A stretch of 64,000 nucleotides of DNA from Hoeflea marina (GTDB lineage: Bacteria; Pseudomonadota; Alphaproteobacteria; Rhizobiales; Rhizobiaceae): assembly GCF_003182275.1 (NCBI RefSeq), contig NZ_QGTR01000008.1, forward strand, positions 1 through 64,000, in the 5' to 3' direction. Both the position numbers and the translations under genes were made by a program. The notes below the pieces were generated by a model that worked only from the letters and a program-made list of their open reading frames with translations, was not told the DNA's origin and made no database searches. The first letter of the stretch is position 1. Each line of letters starts with the position of its first letter. Below, piece by piece: positions 9,424 through 17,843 of the stretch.

Positions 9424-10767
9424 TTACGCGCCCGAATTGCACTTGCCGAGGTTACCGCCGGCAAACATTTCGTTTTCTGGTTCGTAGGTCACCTGGGCGA
9501 CCGGCGTGACTTCGACGATGTCCACGAGGTGGAATTCGTCCTGGGGATTTTCCGCGCCGCGCACGACGAGAACATCCTTGAAGCACTGGTGGTCTTCCTT
9601 GCGGTAGAGCGTCTTGCCGTTGCCCAGTCCGTCGAATTCGAAGCCTTCCAGCGCCTCGACCACACCGCAGGGGTCGAATGTGCCGGCGCGTTCGACGGCA
9701 TCGGCATAGAGCAGCGTCTGGGCATAGCAGGTCTGGGCGGCCTGCGACGGCGGGAAGCCGTACTTCTCGCCGAACGACTTGACGAACGACTTCGTGCCTT
9801 CGTCCTCGAGCTTCCAGTCCCAGTTCTGCGAACCGACGATGCCTGCAATGTTCTTGCCCGCACCCTTGGCCATCAGCTCCGAATAGAGCGGAACGACGAT
9901 TTCGAAGTTCTTGCCGTTGACCTGCTTGTCGCGCAGGCCGAACTGCACGGCCTGGGTCAGCGAGTTGACCATGTTGCCGCCGTAGTGGTTGAGCACCAGC
10001 ACGTCGGCGCCCGAGTTGAGCACGGGCGCGATGTAGGACGAGAAGTCGGTCGCGGCCAGCGGGGTGAGCACCTTGTTGACCGTCTTCCAGCCGAGGGCTT
10101 CGGTGGCGGCGATCATCGAGGCTTCCTGGGTCCAGCCCCAGGTGTAGTCGGCGGTCAGGTGATAGGCCGAGCGGTCTGTGCCGTAGAGGCTCTTGAGCAC
10201 GGGTCCGAGCGCTGCCGCCGACATGTAGGCGTTGAAGAAATGGCGGAAGCCATTGGCCTTCTTGTCCTTGCCGGTGGTGTCGTTGGAGTGGGTCAGGCCG
10301 GCCATGAAGATGACGCCGGCTTCCTGGCAGAGGCCCTGCACGGCGACGGCCACGCCGGAGGACGAACCGCCGGAGATCATGATGGCGCCGTCCTTCTCGA
10401 TCATCGACTTTGCCGATGCGCGGGCTGCGTCGGACTTGGTCTGCGTGTCGCCCGACACATAGGCGACCTTCTTGCCCAGGATGCCGTTGCCCTTGAGCAT
10501 CTTCGAGGAGAAGGTGCCGATCATGCCGCCGTCGCCCTCGCCGTTGAGGTGCTCGACCGCCAGCTGGAAAGCACGCAGTTCATCGGCGCCTTCGTCGGCA
10601 TAGGGACCGGACTGCGGCACGTTGAAGCCGAGCGTCACGGTGGCGCCCTTCGGTTCATTGACATAGGCGTAGGCGTTGCGCGTGAAAATGGTCGGCAGCG
10701 CCAGGCCGGCGCCGATGGCCGCACCGGACTTGATCAGGCCGCGGCGGTTGATTTCAAACTTGGACAT
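9424..10767 (-). CDS. ABC transporter substrate-binding protein (Liv type) with Tat signal
   Basis: A 447-residue periplasmic binding protein of the leucine/isoleucine/valine-binding family (type I fold). The N-terminus NRRGLIKSGAAIGAGLALP is a twin-arginine signal (RR at residues 8-9) with a cut near AYA-Y34, which is unusual because most such proteins use Sec. The start at 10767 has a GGGAGGATC site; the 34 upstream codons are rejected. It heads the livHMGF operon; the preceding ~210 bp presumably holds the promoter, and includes a CTATG-caa-CTATG direct repeat (10862-10874). The ligand may be an amino acid, amide or other small polar molecule. Confidence 0.9.
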   Translation of the reverse strand: MSKFEINRRGLIKSGAAIGAGLALPTIFTRNAYAYVNEPKGATVTLGFNVPQSGPYADEGADELRAFQLAVEHLNGEGDGGMIGTFSSKMLKGNGILGKKVAYVSGDTQTKSDAARASAKSMIEKDGAIMISGGSSSGVAVAVQGLCQEAGVIFMAGLTHSNDTTGKDKKANGFRHFFNAYMSAAALGPVLKSLYGTDRSAYHLTADYTWGWTQEASMIAATEALGWKTVNKVLTPLAATDFSSYIAPVLNSGADVLVLNHYGGNMVNSLTQAVQFGLRDKQVNGKNFEIVVPLYSELMAKGAGKNIAGIVGSQNWDWKLEDEGTKSFVKSFGEKYGFPPSQAAQTCYAQTLLYADAVERAGTFDPCGVVEALEGFEFDGLGNGKTLYRKEDHQCFKDVLVVRGAENPQDEFHLVDIVEVTPVAQVTYEPENEMFAGGNLGKCNSGA

Positions 10768-10980
10768 TCGATCCTCCCTCTTGAGAACGCTGCAAGGCTC
10801 CCGACCCCACAGAGATGCTGTGACTAGCCCACGCACACCAACATGAGTTTTGGTCTTCACGCTATGCAACTATGGTATATTTCGCGCGACCAGCGGAGAC
10901 TTGCGGCAAGCCGGAGCAATGCGCTGCTTCAAAGCTGGCGCGTGAAGGCGCAACTCTTCGCACTGCTCCGAAGTATCCGG

Positions 10981-12096
10981 TCAATCCTCGTCGGTGTCCT
11001 CCCGGATGCGCGGCGGCCGCGCGGTGGAGCGCCGGGCAGGCCGCTGCCTGGCCATGCTCAGGCTCTCGGAGTTTTCGGCTTCCTCGGCCACCAGCTTGCG
11101 CCAGCGCTCAAGCCGTTCGGCATCCATCTCCCCGGCGGCGATGGCCGCGCGCACGGCGCAATCGGGCTCGTCGCCATGCTGGCAGTCGGTGAAGCGGCAG
11201 GACTTCGCCAGATCGGTGATCTCGGCGAACACCCTTCCCAGGCCTTCCTTCACATTGGTCAGCTGCAACTCGCGCATGCCCGGCGTGTCCAGAAGCCAGC
11301 CGCCGCTCGACAGGCGATAGAGCTCACGTCGTGTCGTCGTGTGCTGGCCCTTGTCGTCGTTCTCGCGGATCCCCCTGGTGGCCGCCCGTTCGGACCCGAT
11401 GAGCGAGTTGATCAGCGTCGACTTGCCGACGCCCGACGATCCGACAAAGGCGACCGTGCGGCCATGGCTGCACCAGGGCAGCAGCCGCCTGGCCGATTCG
11501 GGATCGCGGGCATCGAGCACCTCGACCTCGAGCCCGGGCATCAATTTCGCCGCGGTCTCGACGAACGGCGCCACGTCGTCGACCAGATCCGCCTTGGTCA
11601 GCACGATCACCGGGGTCACGTCGGCCTCGCGGGCGACGGCGAGATAGCGCTCGAGCCGGGCGACATTGAAATCGAGATTGCAGGAGGTGACCACGAACAG
11701 CGTGTCGATGTTGGCGGCGATCAGTTGCACCATGCGTCCCTTGCCGGGCGCCCAACGCTTGAACAGGCTCAGCCGCGACAGCAACCGCTCCGGTCTCATG
11801 GTGTCGGGATCGACGAGCAGCCAGTCGCCGACGGTGGCCTGCGCGGTCTCGCTGCCCTCGATGCTGAGATAGGGCGGGACGGTGGTTTCGACCGCGGCGC
11901 CGGAGACGAGCAGCCCGTTGCGGTTGACCGCCATCACCCGGACCGGAATCAGCTCGGCTTCGGTCTCATCCGCAATCTGGGCGGTGAAGAATGTCCGCCA
12001 GCCCAGGTCGGCGAGCGCCTGCGGATCGCCGCCGGTGGTGCCTTCGGTGGACATGGCGCCGGTCGTCGGTCCCGCATCCTTTTCCGGACGCTTCAT
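10981..12096 (-). CDS. rsgA: Ribosome small subunit-dependent GTPase A
   Basis: A 371-residue circularly permuted GTPase that helps late maturation of the 30S ribosomal subunit. Order of parts: N-terminal OB fold, then G4 (TKAD), G1/P-loop GSSGVGKST, G3 DTPGMRE, and a C-terminal zinc site (CRFTDCQHGDEPDC). The C-terminus is an Arg-rich tail. The start is uncertain: no strong ribosome binding site precedes ATG 12096, and ATG 12054 is an alternative 14 codons later. It is monocistronic and diverges from the GT90 locus. Confidence 0.93.
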   Translation of the reverse strand: MKRPEKDAGPTTGAMSTEGTTGGDPQALADLGWRTFFTAQIADETEAELIPVRVMAVNRNGLLVSGAAVETTVPPYLSIEGSETAQATVGDWLLVDPDTMRPERLLSRLSLFKRWAPGKGRMVQLIAANIDTLFVVTSCNLDFNVARLERYLAVAREADVTPVIVLTKADLVDDVAPFVETAAKLMPGLEVEVLDARDPESARRLLPWCSHGRTVAFVGSSGVGKSTLINSLIGSERAATRGIRENDDKGQHTTTRRELYRLSSGGWLLDTPGMRELQLTNVKEGLGRVFAEITDLAKSCRFTDCQHGDEPDCAVRAAIAAGEMDAERLERWRKLVAEEAENSESLSMARQRPARRSTARPPRIREDTDED

Positions 12097-12336
12097 CGCA
12101 TGGGTCTCATGGGCACGAACCACTCCTGTTGACAGCGCCCAGAGACGGAATCGGCACCGGCCTGTCAAGGGCAATGGCGCCATTGATCGCCATCGACTTG
12201 CCGGACCGTCAGACACTGAAGACCGCGTTGGGCGCTTGCGGAGATCCTTATGAACGGGCCATACATGATTCCGGGATGGCCGGGGCTCGCCGTCGCCTGG
12301 CGTCGGGCAGCAACATCTGGTCAAGGAGACGCCGCC

Positions 12337-13275
12337 GTGAGTGCAAGCAAGCCTTTCAGAAAGCCTCTTCGCAAGGCGAAGAATTCTCTGCGCCGGCTCG
12401 TCGGATTGCCGCCGCGCCGCGACGAGTACTATATCGATTTCATCATTCGGCGCGGCGCGAACCTCGAGTTCCAGTACAACGATGCCCACCAGTCCCGGCA
12501 GGAGGCGATGATGCATCTCCTGCTGGAAGCCCTCAAGACGATCAAGTACGAGGCGCGGACCAACAGGAGACTGACCTGCTAAACCTCCGATCGCCCGCCC
12601 GCTGAGTCGTCACGGCCGGCGATGAGTTTCTCGGCGGTTCAGGGATCGGAGACCATCATCGCCGTCCCCGACTTCAGCTTCTGGAACTGGCCTGAAGTGG
12701 GGATCGATGATTACACGCGATTGATTGGGGAAATGGCCATGGCGGGAGACCAGCCGCCCGCCGACCAGCGCCTGTTCTGGATCGGCAACAGCGCAACCAG
12801 CCCTGTTCGCGAACGGTTGATGGAGATAGCGCTCGGCGATCCGCGCATCCACGCCATCGACATCACCTGGATCAAGCAGGAAGGACCGGAGCGCTGGGCC
12901 AGCGACCGGAGGATGGACACCCAGGCGGCGCAATATGTCAGCCTGCCGGACCACTGCCGCTACAGGTACCTGCTCGACATCGAGGGCATCGGCTATTCGG
13001 CGCGGCTGAAGATCCTGCTGTTTTCCGGGCGCCCGGTGTTCATCCAGGACAGGCCCTGGAAGGATTTCTTCTTCGACTGGATGGAGCCTTTCCAGCATTA
13101 CATCCCCGTCGCCGGCGACCTCTCCGATCTCGGCAGGCAACTGGACTGGGCCGAGGCCCATCCGGAGGAGTGCGCGAGGATCGCGGCCAACGCTCTCGAA
13201 TTTGCACACCGCCATCTGACCCGGGAGGCGGCCATCCTCCATCTGCGCAAGGTCATCACGGATCTGTTGCGCTGA
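12337..13275 (+). pseudogene. GT90-family glycosyltransferase interrupted by an in-frame TAA
   Basis: Two pieces lie in the same frame: an 81-codon 5' piece from GTG 12337 (AAGGAG site 8 bases upstream) to TAA at 12580-12582, and a 3' piece running open to 13275 (first ATG 12622). Reading through the TAA gives one 312-residue protein matching the usual size and order of Glyco_transf_90 (CAP10-like) enzymes: an N-terminal RRDEYYIDFIIRRGANLEFQ, then VPDFSFWNWPEVGI, then the conserved YLLDIEGIGYSARLK, KILLFSGRPVFIQD and the FDWMEPFQHYIPV segment. The intervening 13 codons contain no other stop. It is most simply a recent nonsense mutation; readthrough or a sequencing error are alternatives. Neighbours are other glycan genes. 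Confidence 0.72.
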
Positions 13276-13278
13276 TTT

Positions 13279-13323
13279 TTTGCCGCCCCTGCCGCATCAG
13301 TCTCTGATGACGCGGGCGGCAAA
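13279..13323. terminator. Bidirectional hairpin between convergent genes
   Basis: Arms TTTGCCGCCC (13279-13288) and GGGCGGCAAA (13314-13323) enclose a second inverted repeat CATCAG-tct-CTGATG (13295-13309). The structure includes the stop codon of the minus-strand DUF707 gene and begins just after the stop of the GT90 reading frame. The only T-run (13276-13281) precedes the hairpin on the plus strand, so termination may be structure-driven rather than canonical. Confidence 0.5.
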
Positions 13324-14196
13324 TTTCTGGAACTGCTTGAGGATGAACGAGCCAGGCCCCCTGCTGGTCCTGGCGTCATGGATGCGGCGTGCGCCCCTGA
13401 CCCGCGTCAGGTGCTTTTCGACAGACCGGCTGTCGACGAGTTCGTCGGCCGCCGGGAAGACAAAGGCCATCGCATCGGTGCGATTGCGGAAGCGGCTGAG
13501 ATCCTTTCCATGCATGCCGCGGGAGTAGGGAATCAGAAACGCCTCGTCCTTGCCGACGCTGTAGGAAGATGTCCCGGCGCCGACGGCGCGGCTGTGGATG
13601 GCCGCGATCTCATCGAGCACGAAACTGCGCGCCGGGCGATGCTGGATCACCTCCGCGAACCGGGCGATCAGCGGCTCGAGGCCCCAGCCGACCGTGATGT
13701 AGCCGTGAATGTGCAGCAGCGGCAGGACGCACCGTTCGAAGATCTCGCCGCTGTAGCAGGGCATCATGATTTCCACGACGCTCGTGGCATGGCAGACGGC
13801 ATCATAGAGGCGATGCGTGTGCTCCCACCCGGGCGAGAAATTCTCGTTGGCCACCGCCGGCTGGAATATGTCGGCGCCGATGTCCCGCGCCAGCGCGAAG
13901 GCCCTGGCGATGTCGGTCGCCCCGCCGGGAAATTCGAGGTCGTCATCGGGAAGGAAGACATAGTCATAGCTCGAAAACGCGGGCAACCGCTGCTCGCGCG
14001 CGATCCGTCCGAGTTCGCGCACCAGCGCCCATTTCTGCCCCTGCATCGGGAAGAACCGGTCGCAGGTCTGCCGGAAGCGGGCGGCCGTGCCCGCGTCGCG
14101 GCCCCAGTGACACACCCACAGCTCGAAATCCCGCTCCGAGGCATAATGCTCATGCAGCGAATCGTCGCCGGCCATGACGATGACGAGATTTTTCAT
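13297..14196 (-). CDS. DUF707 family protein, probable glycan-related enzyme
   Basis: A 299-residue protein of the DUF707 family, which has a GT-A-like look and is often found among polysaccharide genes. Visible features are FELWVCHWGRD, a DDD triad in YDYVFLPDDDLEF (resembling the metal-binding D-x-D of GT-A glycosyltransferases), and YITVGWGLEPLIAR followed by FVLDEIAAIHSRAVG. The start at 14196 has a GAGGAGG site; the 24 upstream codons are rejected. It lies between the GT90 pseudogene (convergent) and a sugar-nucleotide transferase gene. No reaction is established for the family. Confidence 0.78.
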   Translation of the reverse strand: MKNLVIVMAGDDSLHEHYASERDFELWVCHWGRDAGTAARFRQTCDRFFPMQGQKWALVRELGRIAREQRLPAFSSYDYVFLPDDDLEFPGGATDIARAFALARDIGADIFQPAVANENFSPGWEHTHRLYDAVCHATSVVEIMMPCYSGEIFERCVLPLLHIHGYITVGWGLEPLIARFAEVIQHRPARSFVLDEIAAIHSRAVGAGTSSYSVGKDEAFLIPYSRGMHGKDLSRFRNRTDAMAFVFPAADELVDSRSVEKHLTRVRGARRIHDARTSRGPGSFILKQFQKFAARVIRD

Positions 14197-14223
14197 GCCA
14201 GTCCTCCTCACCGACGCGGTTCC

Positions 14224-14328
14224 TGGAGCATGTCCAGACGAATCGGATTTCACTTCGTCGTGGGACAATGCGACAGATCAGAAGCCTGGAACGCCGCTGC
14301 GATTCAATGAAAAGCAGAAGCGCTCCAG
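14224..14328 (+). repeat. ~100-bp intergenic repeat, copy 3
   Basis: Third copy of the dispersed repeat, with well-preserved blocks TTTCACTTCGTCG, GGACAATGCGACAGATCAGA and GCTGCGATTCAATGAAAAGC, ending AGCGCTCCAG. It occupies most of the 304-bp gap between the DUF707 gene start and the end of the next minus-strand gene. I see no gene or clear promoter in the rest of that gap. Confidence 0.75.
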
Positions 14329-14500
14329 CTTCGCTTCCGACGCGGTCCCGCCTGTCTCCGAACCGCTACTATCGCGTTCACGGCAAAGCAACAGCCATGA
14401 CTCGCCATTGCGGCCTCCGTCCGCCCATGCTCCGCCGCGCGGCCGGAAGCGGGCCGGGGCGCGGTCGAATTCCGGGCACCCCGTACCCGAACCTTCCGAC

Positions 14501-15196
14501 CTAGAGCCGCGCTTTGATCTTCGCCAGCAGCCGCGAGATCCTGGAATGCATCCGCCAATAGGTCGCGCCGAAGCGGCGGACCCGATTCAGCTCGGCGAAC
14601 TGGCGCAGTTTCTGTCCGACGCCGTCGGCTCCGACCGTGCAGTTCGCATGATAGGCCACGATGTCGGTGGCGGGCGGCCAGCCCTGGGATCTGGCGGCAA
14701 ACTGCAGCGGCAGATAGGCCCATTTGCCGGCTGCCTGCTTGCGGATGAGACGGTTGATGGCATCCTGATCATTGAGTCCGGGGGTCGACCGCATCATCGC
14801 CAGGGCATCCCGGAAGAGCTGCTCCACCGCCGCATTGCAGCGCATGAGAATGAGCCCCGCATTGACGTCATCGCTTCCGCCGACATGCTCTTTCTGGAAC
14901 CAGATATCGATGTCCTGGTCAGTCAGAAGCCCGGCGATGATTGGGAGCGGGTCGCCGAAATAGACGATGTCGACATCGCTCCAGATGATGGCTTGGCCGG
15001 CGTTGGCGGCAATGCTGTCGAGCACCAGCCCGATCTTCGCCTCGATGCTGCGAAGAAAATCCGGCGCGCCGAAATCACCGCTCCCGACGATTTCGAAACG
15101 GGTGGAATGGTCTTCGAACTGTACGGGCAGCGACGGCAGAAAGTACTCGCGATACAGCATCTCGTGAGACGGTGTATAGCAGGAATATATCTTCAT
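14501..15196 (-). CDS. Putative nucleotide-diphospho-sugar transferase
   Basis: A 231-residue protein resembling the PF03407-type nucleotide-diphospho-sugar transferases. It starts MKIYSCYTPSHEML and has a D-x-D metal motif in IIWSDVDIVYFGDPLP, followed by IWFQKEHVGGSDDVNAGLI and later NDQDAINRLIR, which fits the acceptor-side motif of this family. The start at 15196 is preceded by a G-rich run rather than a good site. It would add a sugar to a surface glycan; donor and acceptor are unknown. It lies 150 bp downstream of galE on the same strand. Confidence 0.75.
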   Translation of the reverse strand: MKIYSCYTPSHEMLYREYFLPSLPVQFEDHSTRFEIVGSGDFGAPDFLRSIEAKIGLVLDSIAANAGQAIIWSDVDIVYFGDPLPIIAGLLTDQDIDIWFQKEHVGGSDDVNAGLILMRCNAAVEQLFRDALAMMRSTPGLNDQDAINRLIRKQAAGKWAYLPLQFAARSQGWPPATDIVAYHANCTVGADGVGQKLRQFAELNRVRRFGATYWRMHSRISRLLAKIKARL

Positions 15197-15347
15197 CGCG
15201 CCCCCCCGGAATGCAGTCAGGCGCATGCCTGTCAGCCCCATCGCCATCGCCTATACAGACTTGGTTCTGGAATCAAGGATGAAGCTTCTGGCCGACGGCG
15301 TTGCAGCGGGCCGGCGGTCGCCGCGCGCCCTGACCCGTGGGCGGCGG

Positions 15348-16361
15348 TCAGGCATGCATCCGTGCATGCCATTCGGCCGCCGTTTCGATGATCCGCGCAA
15401 GTTCTGTGAACCGCGGCGTCCATCCGAGCTCTGTCCGGGCCCGCGTCGCATCGGCGACCAGCACGGCCGGATCGCCCTCTCGCCGGGGCCCTTCGACGAC
15501 AGGGACCTTGCGGCCCGTCGCCGTCTCCACTGCCGCGATGACGGCGCGGACCGAATGGCCGCGATTGGTGCCGAGATTGTAGGCCCCCGATCCACCGCCG
15601 CCCGCCAGCCTCGCCAGCGCCTTGACATGGGCCTCGGCGAGGTCGCCCACATGCACATAGTCGCGAACGCAGGTGCCGTCCTCCGTGTCGTAATCGGTGC
15701 CGCAGATCGTCACCGCCTCGCGGAGCCCGCGCGCGGCATCGAGAACAAGCGGAATGAGGTGGGTCTCCGGTGTGTGGCACTCTCCGAGCCCGGCTTGCGG
15801 ACAGGCGCCCGCCGCGTTGAAATAGCGCAGGGCGGTCCAGCCGATCCCGTGCGCGCGGGAGAAGTCGGCCAGCATCTGCTCGACCATCAGCTTCGACCGC
15901 CCGTACGGATTGATCGGATTCTGCGGCGTCGCCTCCGTGATGGGCAGCGACCGCGGGATGCCGTAGGTCGCGCAGCTGCTCGAAAACACCATGCGGGGAA
16001 TGCCATTGTCGCGCATCGCCTCGAGCAGCGTCAGCGTTCCGGCGACATTGTTGCGATAGTACCGGCCGGGATCGGCCACCGACTCTCCCACATAGGCGAA
16101 GGCGGCGAAATGCAGCACGGCCTCGGGCCGGTGCTGACGGATGACGGCGTCGAGGCGATCGCGGTCGCCGATGTCGCCGCGCTCCAGCGGTCCCCATTTG
16201 ACGGCCCACTCATGGCCGAAGACGAGATTGTCGTAGACAATCGGAAGCAAGCCCGCCTCGGCAAGCGCCCTGCAGGCATGCGATCCGATGTAGCCGGCGC
16301 CGCCGGTGACAAGCACCCGCGCACTGCCTGCAGGTGCTTTGACCGGTTGGGCTTTGCTCAT
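15348..16361 (-). CDS. galE: UDP-glucose 4-epimerase
   Basis: A 337-residue extended short-chain dehydrogenase that interconverts UDP-glucose and UDP-galactose. The NAD-binding GGAGYIGSH lies near residue 20; the catalytic set is SSSCATYG with Y-x3-K in NPYGRSK; RYFNAAGA and RDYVHVGDLA are GalE-typical. The start at 16361 (MSKAQPVKAP) is chosen over a much longer open frame because homology begins right after it. It diverges from glf across 269 bp, so together they would supply UDP-galactopyranose and then UDP-galactofuranose. Confidence 0.93.
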   Translation of the reverse strand: MSKAQPVKAPAGSARVLVTGGAGYIGSHACRALAEAGLLPIVYDNLVFGHEWAVKWGPLERGDIGDRDRLDAVIRQHRPEAVLHFAAFAYVGESVADPGRYYRNNVAGTLTLLEAMRDNGIPRMVFSSSCATYGIPRSLPITEATPQNPINPYGRSKLMVEQMLADFSRAHGIGWTALRYFNAAGACPQAGLGECHTPETHLIPLVLDAARGLREAVTICGTDYDTEDGTCVRDYVHVGDLAEAHVKALARLAGGGGSGAYNLGTNRGHSVRAVIAAVETATGRKVPVVEGPRREGDPAVLVADATRARTELGWTPRFTELARIIETAAEWHARMHA

Positions 16362-16630
16362 AAGGGGTCCGATCCGCCGCGATGGCGTTGGGGTGGGACC
16401 GAAGGAGCCTGATTCGCCCGCCCGGTGACGCTTGGTCGTCCAGATTGCGCGATACCGCGGGGGGAAAGCAAGCAGGCGCACACAATGGAAATGCGGGACA
16501 ACCGCCCCTGCCTGCCGATCAGCCGAGATATCGTCTGGCGCTGGTTTTCTCCCTCCTTTATGGTCCGCCCGCGGGCTGACGCCGACCGGGTCCACGGTTT
16601 CGAAGCCGGCTTTCGCGGAACGGAGTTTGC

Positions 16631-17800
16631 ATGGACATCCTCGACAAGGCCGATCTCGTGATCGTCGGAGCCGGATTCTACGGCGCCACCATCGCCGAGC
16701 GCGCCGCCAACGAGCACGGCCTCAAGGTGGTCATCGTCGAACGCCGCGGCCACATCGGCGGCAATGCCTATTCCGAGACCGATCCGGACACGGGAATCGA
16801 GGTGCACCGCTACGGACCGCACATCTTCCACACGCCGAATGACGCCGTCTGGTCCTACCTCAACCGCTTCACCTCGTTCACCGACTACACCCACAGGCCG
16901 TTTTCCGTCTTCCGCGGCCAAGCCTATTCGCTGCCGATCAACCTGGCGACGATCTGTCAGTTCTTCCGGAGGCAGTTGTCCCCCGACGAGGCCCGGGCGC
17001 TGATTGCCGGACAGGCGGCCGAAATGGCGGGACGGGAGCCGGACAATCTCGAGGAGAAGGCGATCTCGCTGATCGGCCGTCCGCTCTACGAGGCCTTCAT
17101 TCGCGGCTACACGAAGAAGCAGTGGCAGACCGATCCGCGCGACCTGCCGGCATCGATCATCTCACGCCTGCCGGTGCGCTACACATTCGACAACCGCTAC
17201 TTCTCCGATCCGCATCAGGGCATGCCGCTGAGCGGCTACACCGCAATCTTCGATCGCATGCTCGATCACGAGAACATCCATGTGCTTCTCGATTGCGACT
17301 GGTTCGAGCTTCGCGATTCGATCCCCAGGGCGGTTCCGACGGTCTACACCGGCCCGATCGATGCCTATTTCGGATTCAGTGAAGGCCGTCTGGGATGGCG
17401 CACCTGCGATTTCAGCCGTTCCGTCGTTGCCACCGGCGATTACCAGGGCACGGCGATGATGAACTATGCCGATGAGGAGACCGCGCACACGCGCATCGTC
17501 GAGTACCGCCACTTCCATCCCGAGCGCGATTACCCCGTCGACCGCAGCGTCATCGTGCATGAATATGCCCGCAGCGCCGGAGCGGGCGACGAACCCTACT
17601 ATCCGATCGACACGCTCGCCGACAAAGCCCTCTACCTGCGCTACCGCGCGCTCGCCGACCGGGAGCCGAACGTGCATTTCGGCGGCCGGCTCGGCACCTA
17701 CCGCTATCTCGACATGCACCAGGCCATCGGCGCCGCGCTCAAGGAGTGGGAGCGCTTGAGAACCTCCGAGTTCGCTCACGGCCGGAAGGCTCCGGCCTGA
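16631..17800 (+). CDS. glf: UDP-galactopyranose mutase
   Basis: A 389-residue flavoprotein that converts UDP-galactopyranose to UDP-galactofuranose. The N-terminal FAD-binding region is VIVGAGFYGATIAERAA; next come GGNAYSE, VHRYGPHIFHT (active-site His loop), EAFIRGYTKKQW, and RYLDMHQAIGAAL at the C-terminus, all as in bacterial Glf. A GGAACGGAG site precedes the ATG. Divergent galE makes its substrate, and the nearby glycosyltransferase-like genes probably consume the product for a surface polysaccharide or O-antigen. Confidence 0.95.
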   Translation: MDILDKADLVIVGAGFYGATIAERAANEHGLKVVIVERRGHIGGNAYSETDPDTGIEVHRYGPHIFHTPNDAVWSYLNRFTSFTDYTHRPFSVFRGQAYSLPINLATICQFFRRQLSPDEARALIAGQAAEMAGREPDNLEEKAISLIGRPLYEAFIRGYTKKQWQTDPRDLPASIISRLPVRYTFDNRYFSDPHQGMPLSGYTAIFDRMLDHENIHVLLDCDWFELRDSIPRAVPTVYTGPIDAYFGFSEGRLGWRTCDFSRSVVATGDYQGTAMMNYADEETAHTRIVEYRHFHPERDYPVDRSVIVHEYARSAGAGDEPYYPIDTLADKALYLRYRALADREPNVHFGGRLGTYRYLDMHQAIGAALKEWERLRTSEFAHGRKAPA

Positions 17801-17824
17801 CCGGTGCCTTCCGGCCGGTCAGGC
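17795..17824. terminator. Hairpin between glf and the aldehyde dehydrogenase gene
   Basis: A perfect 10-bp inverted repeat, GCCTGACCGG / CCGGTCAGGC, with a 10-base loop. It includes the glf stop codon and sits in the 43-bp gap between two convergent genes, so it could end transcription from both sides. It lacks a clear T-tract. Confidence 0.5.
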
Positions 17825-17843
17825 AGGCGGCCGGGCTCGATGG

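Noticed and set aside
8521-10827. A 768-codon plus-strand frame across livH and the binding-protein gene
   Set aside because: Composition and lack of motifs mark it as a shadow; it crosses a gene boundary of the liv operon.
12337-12582. An independent 81-residue small gene
   Set aside because: It has a good start, but the next frame continues in phase after one stop and the two together fit a GT90 enzyme, so a split gene is more likely.
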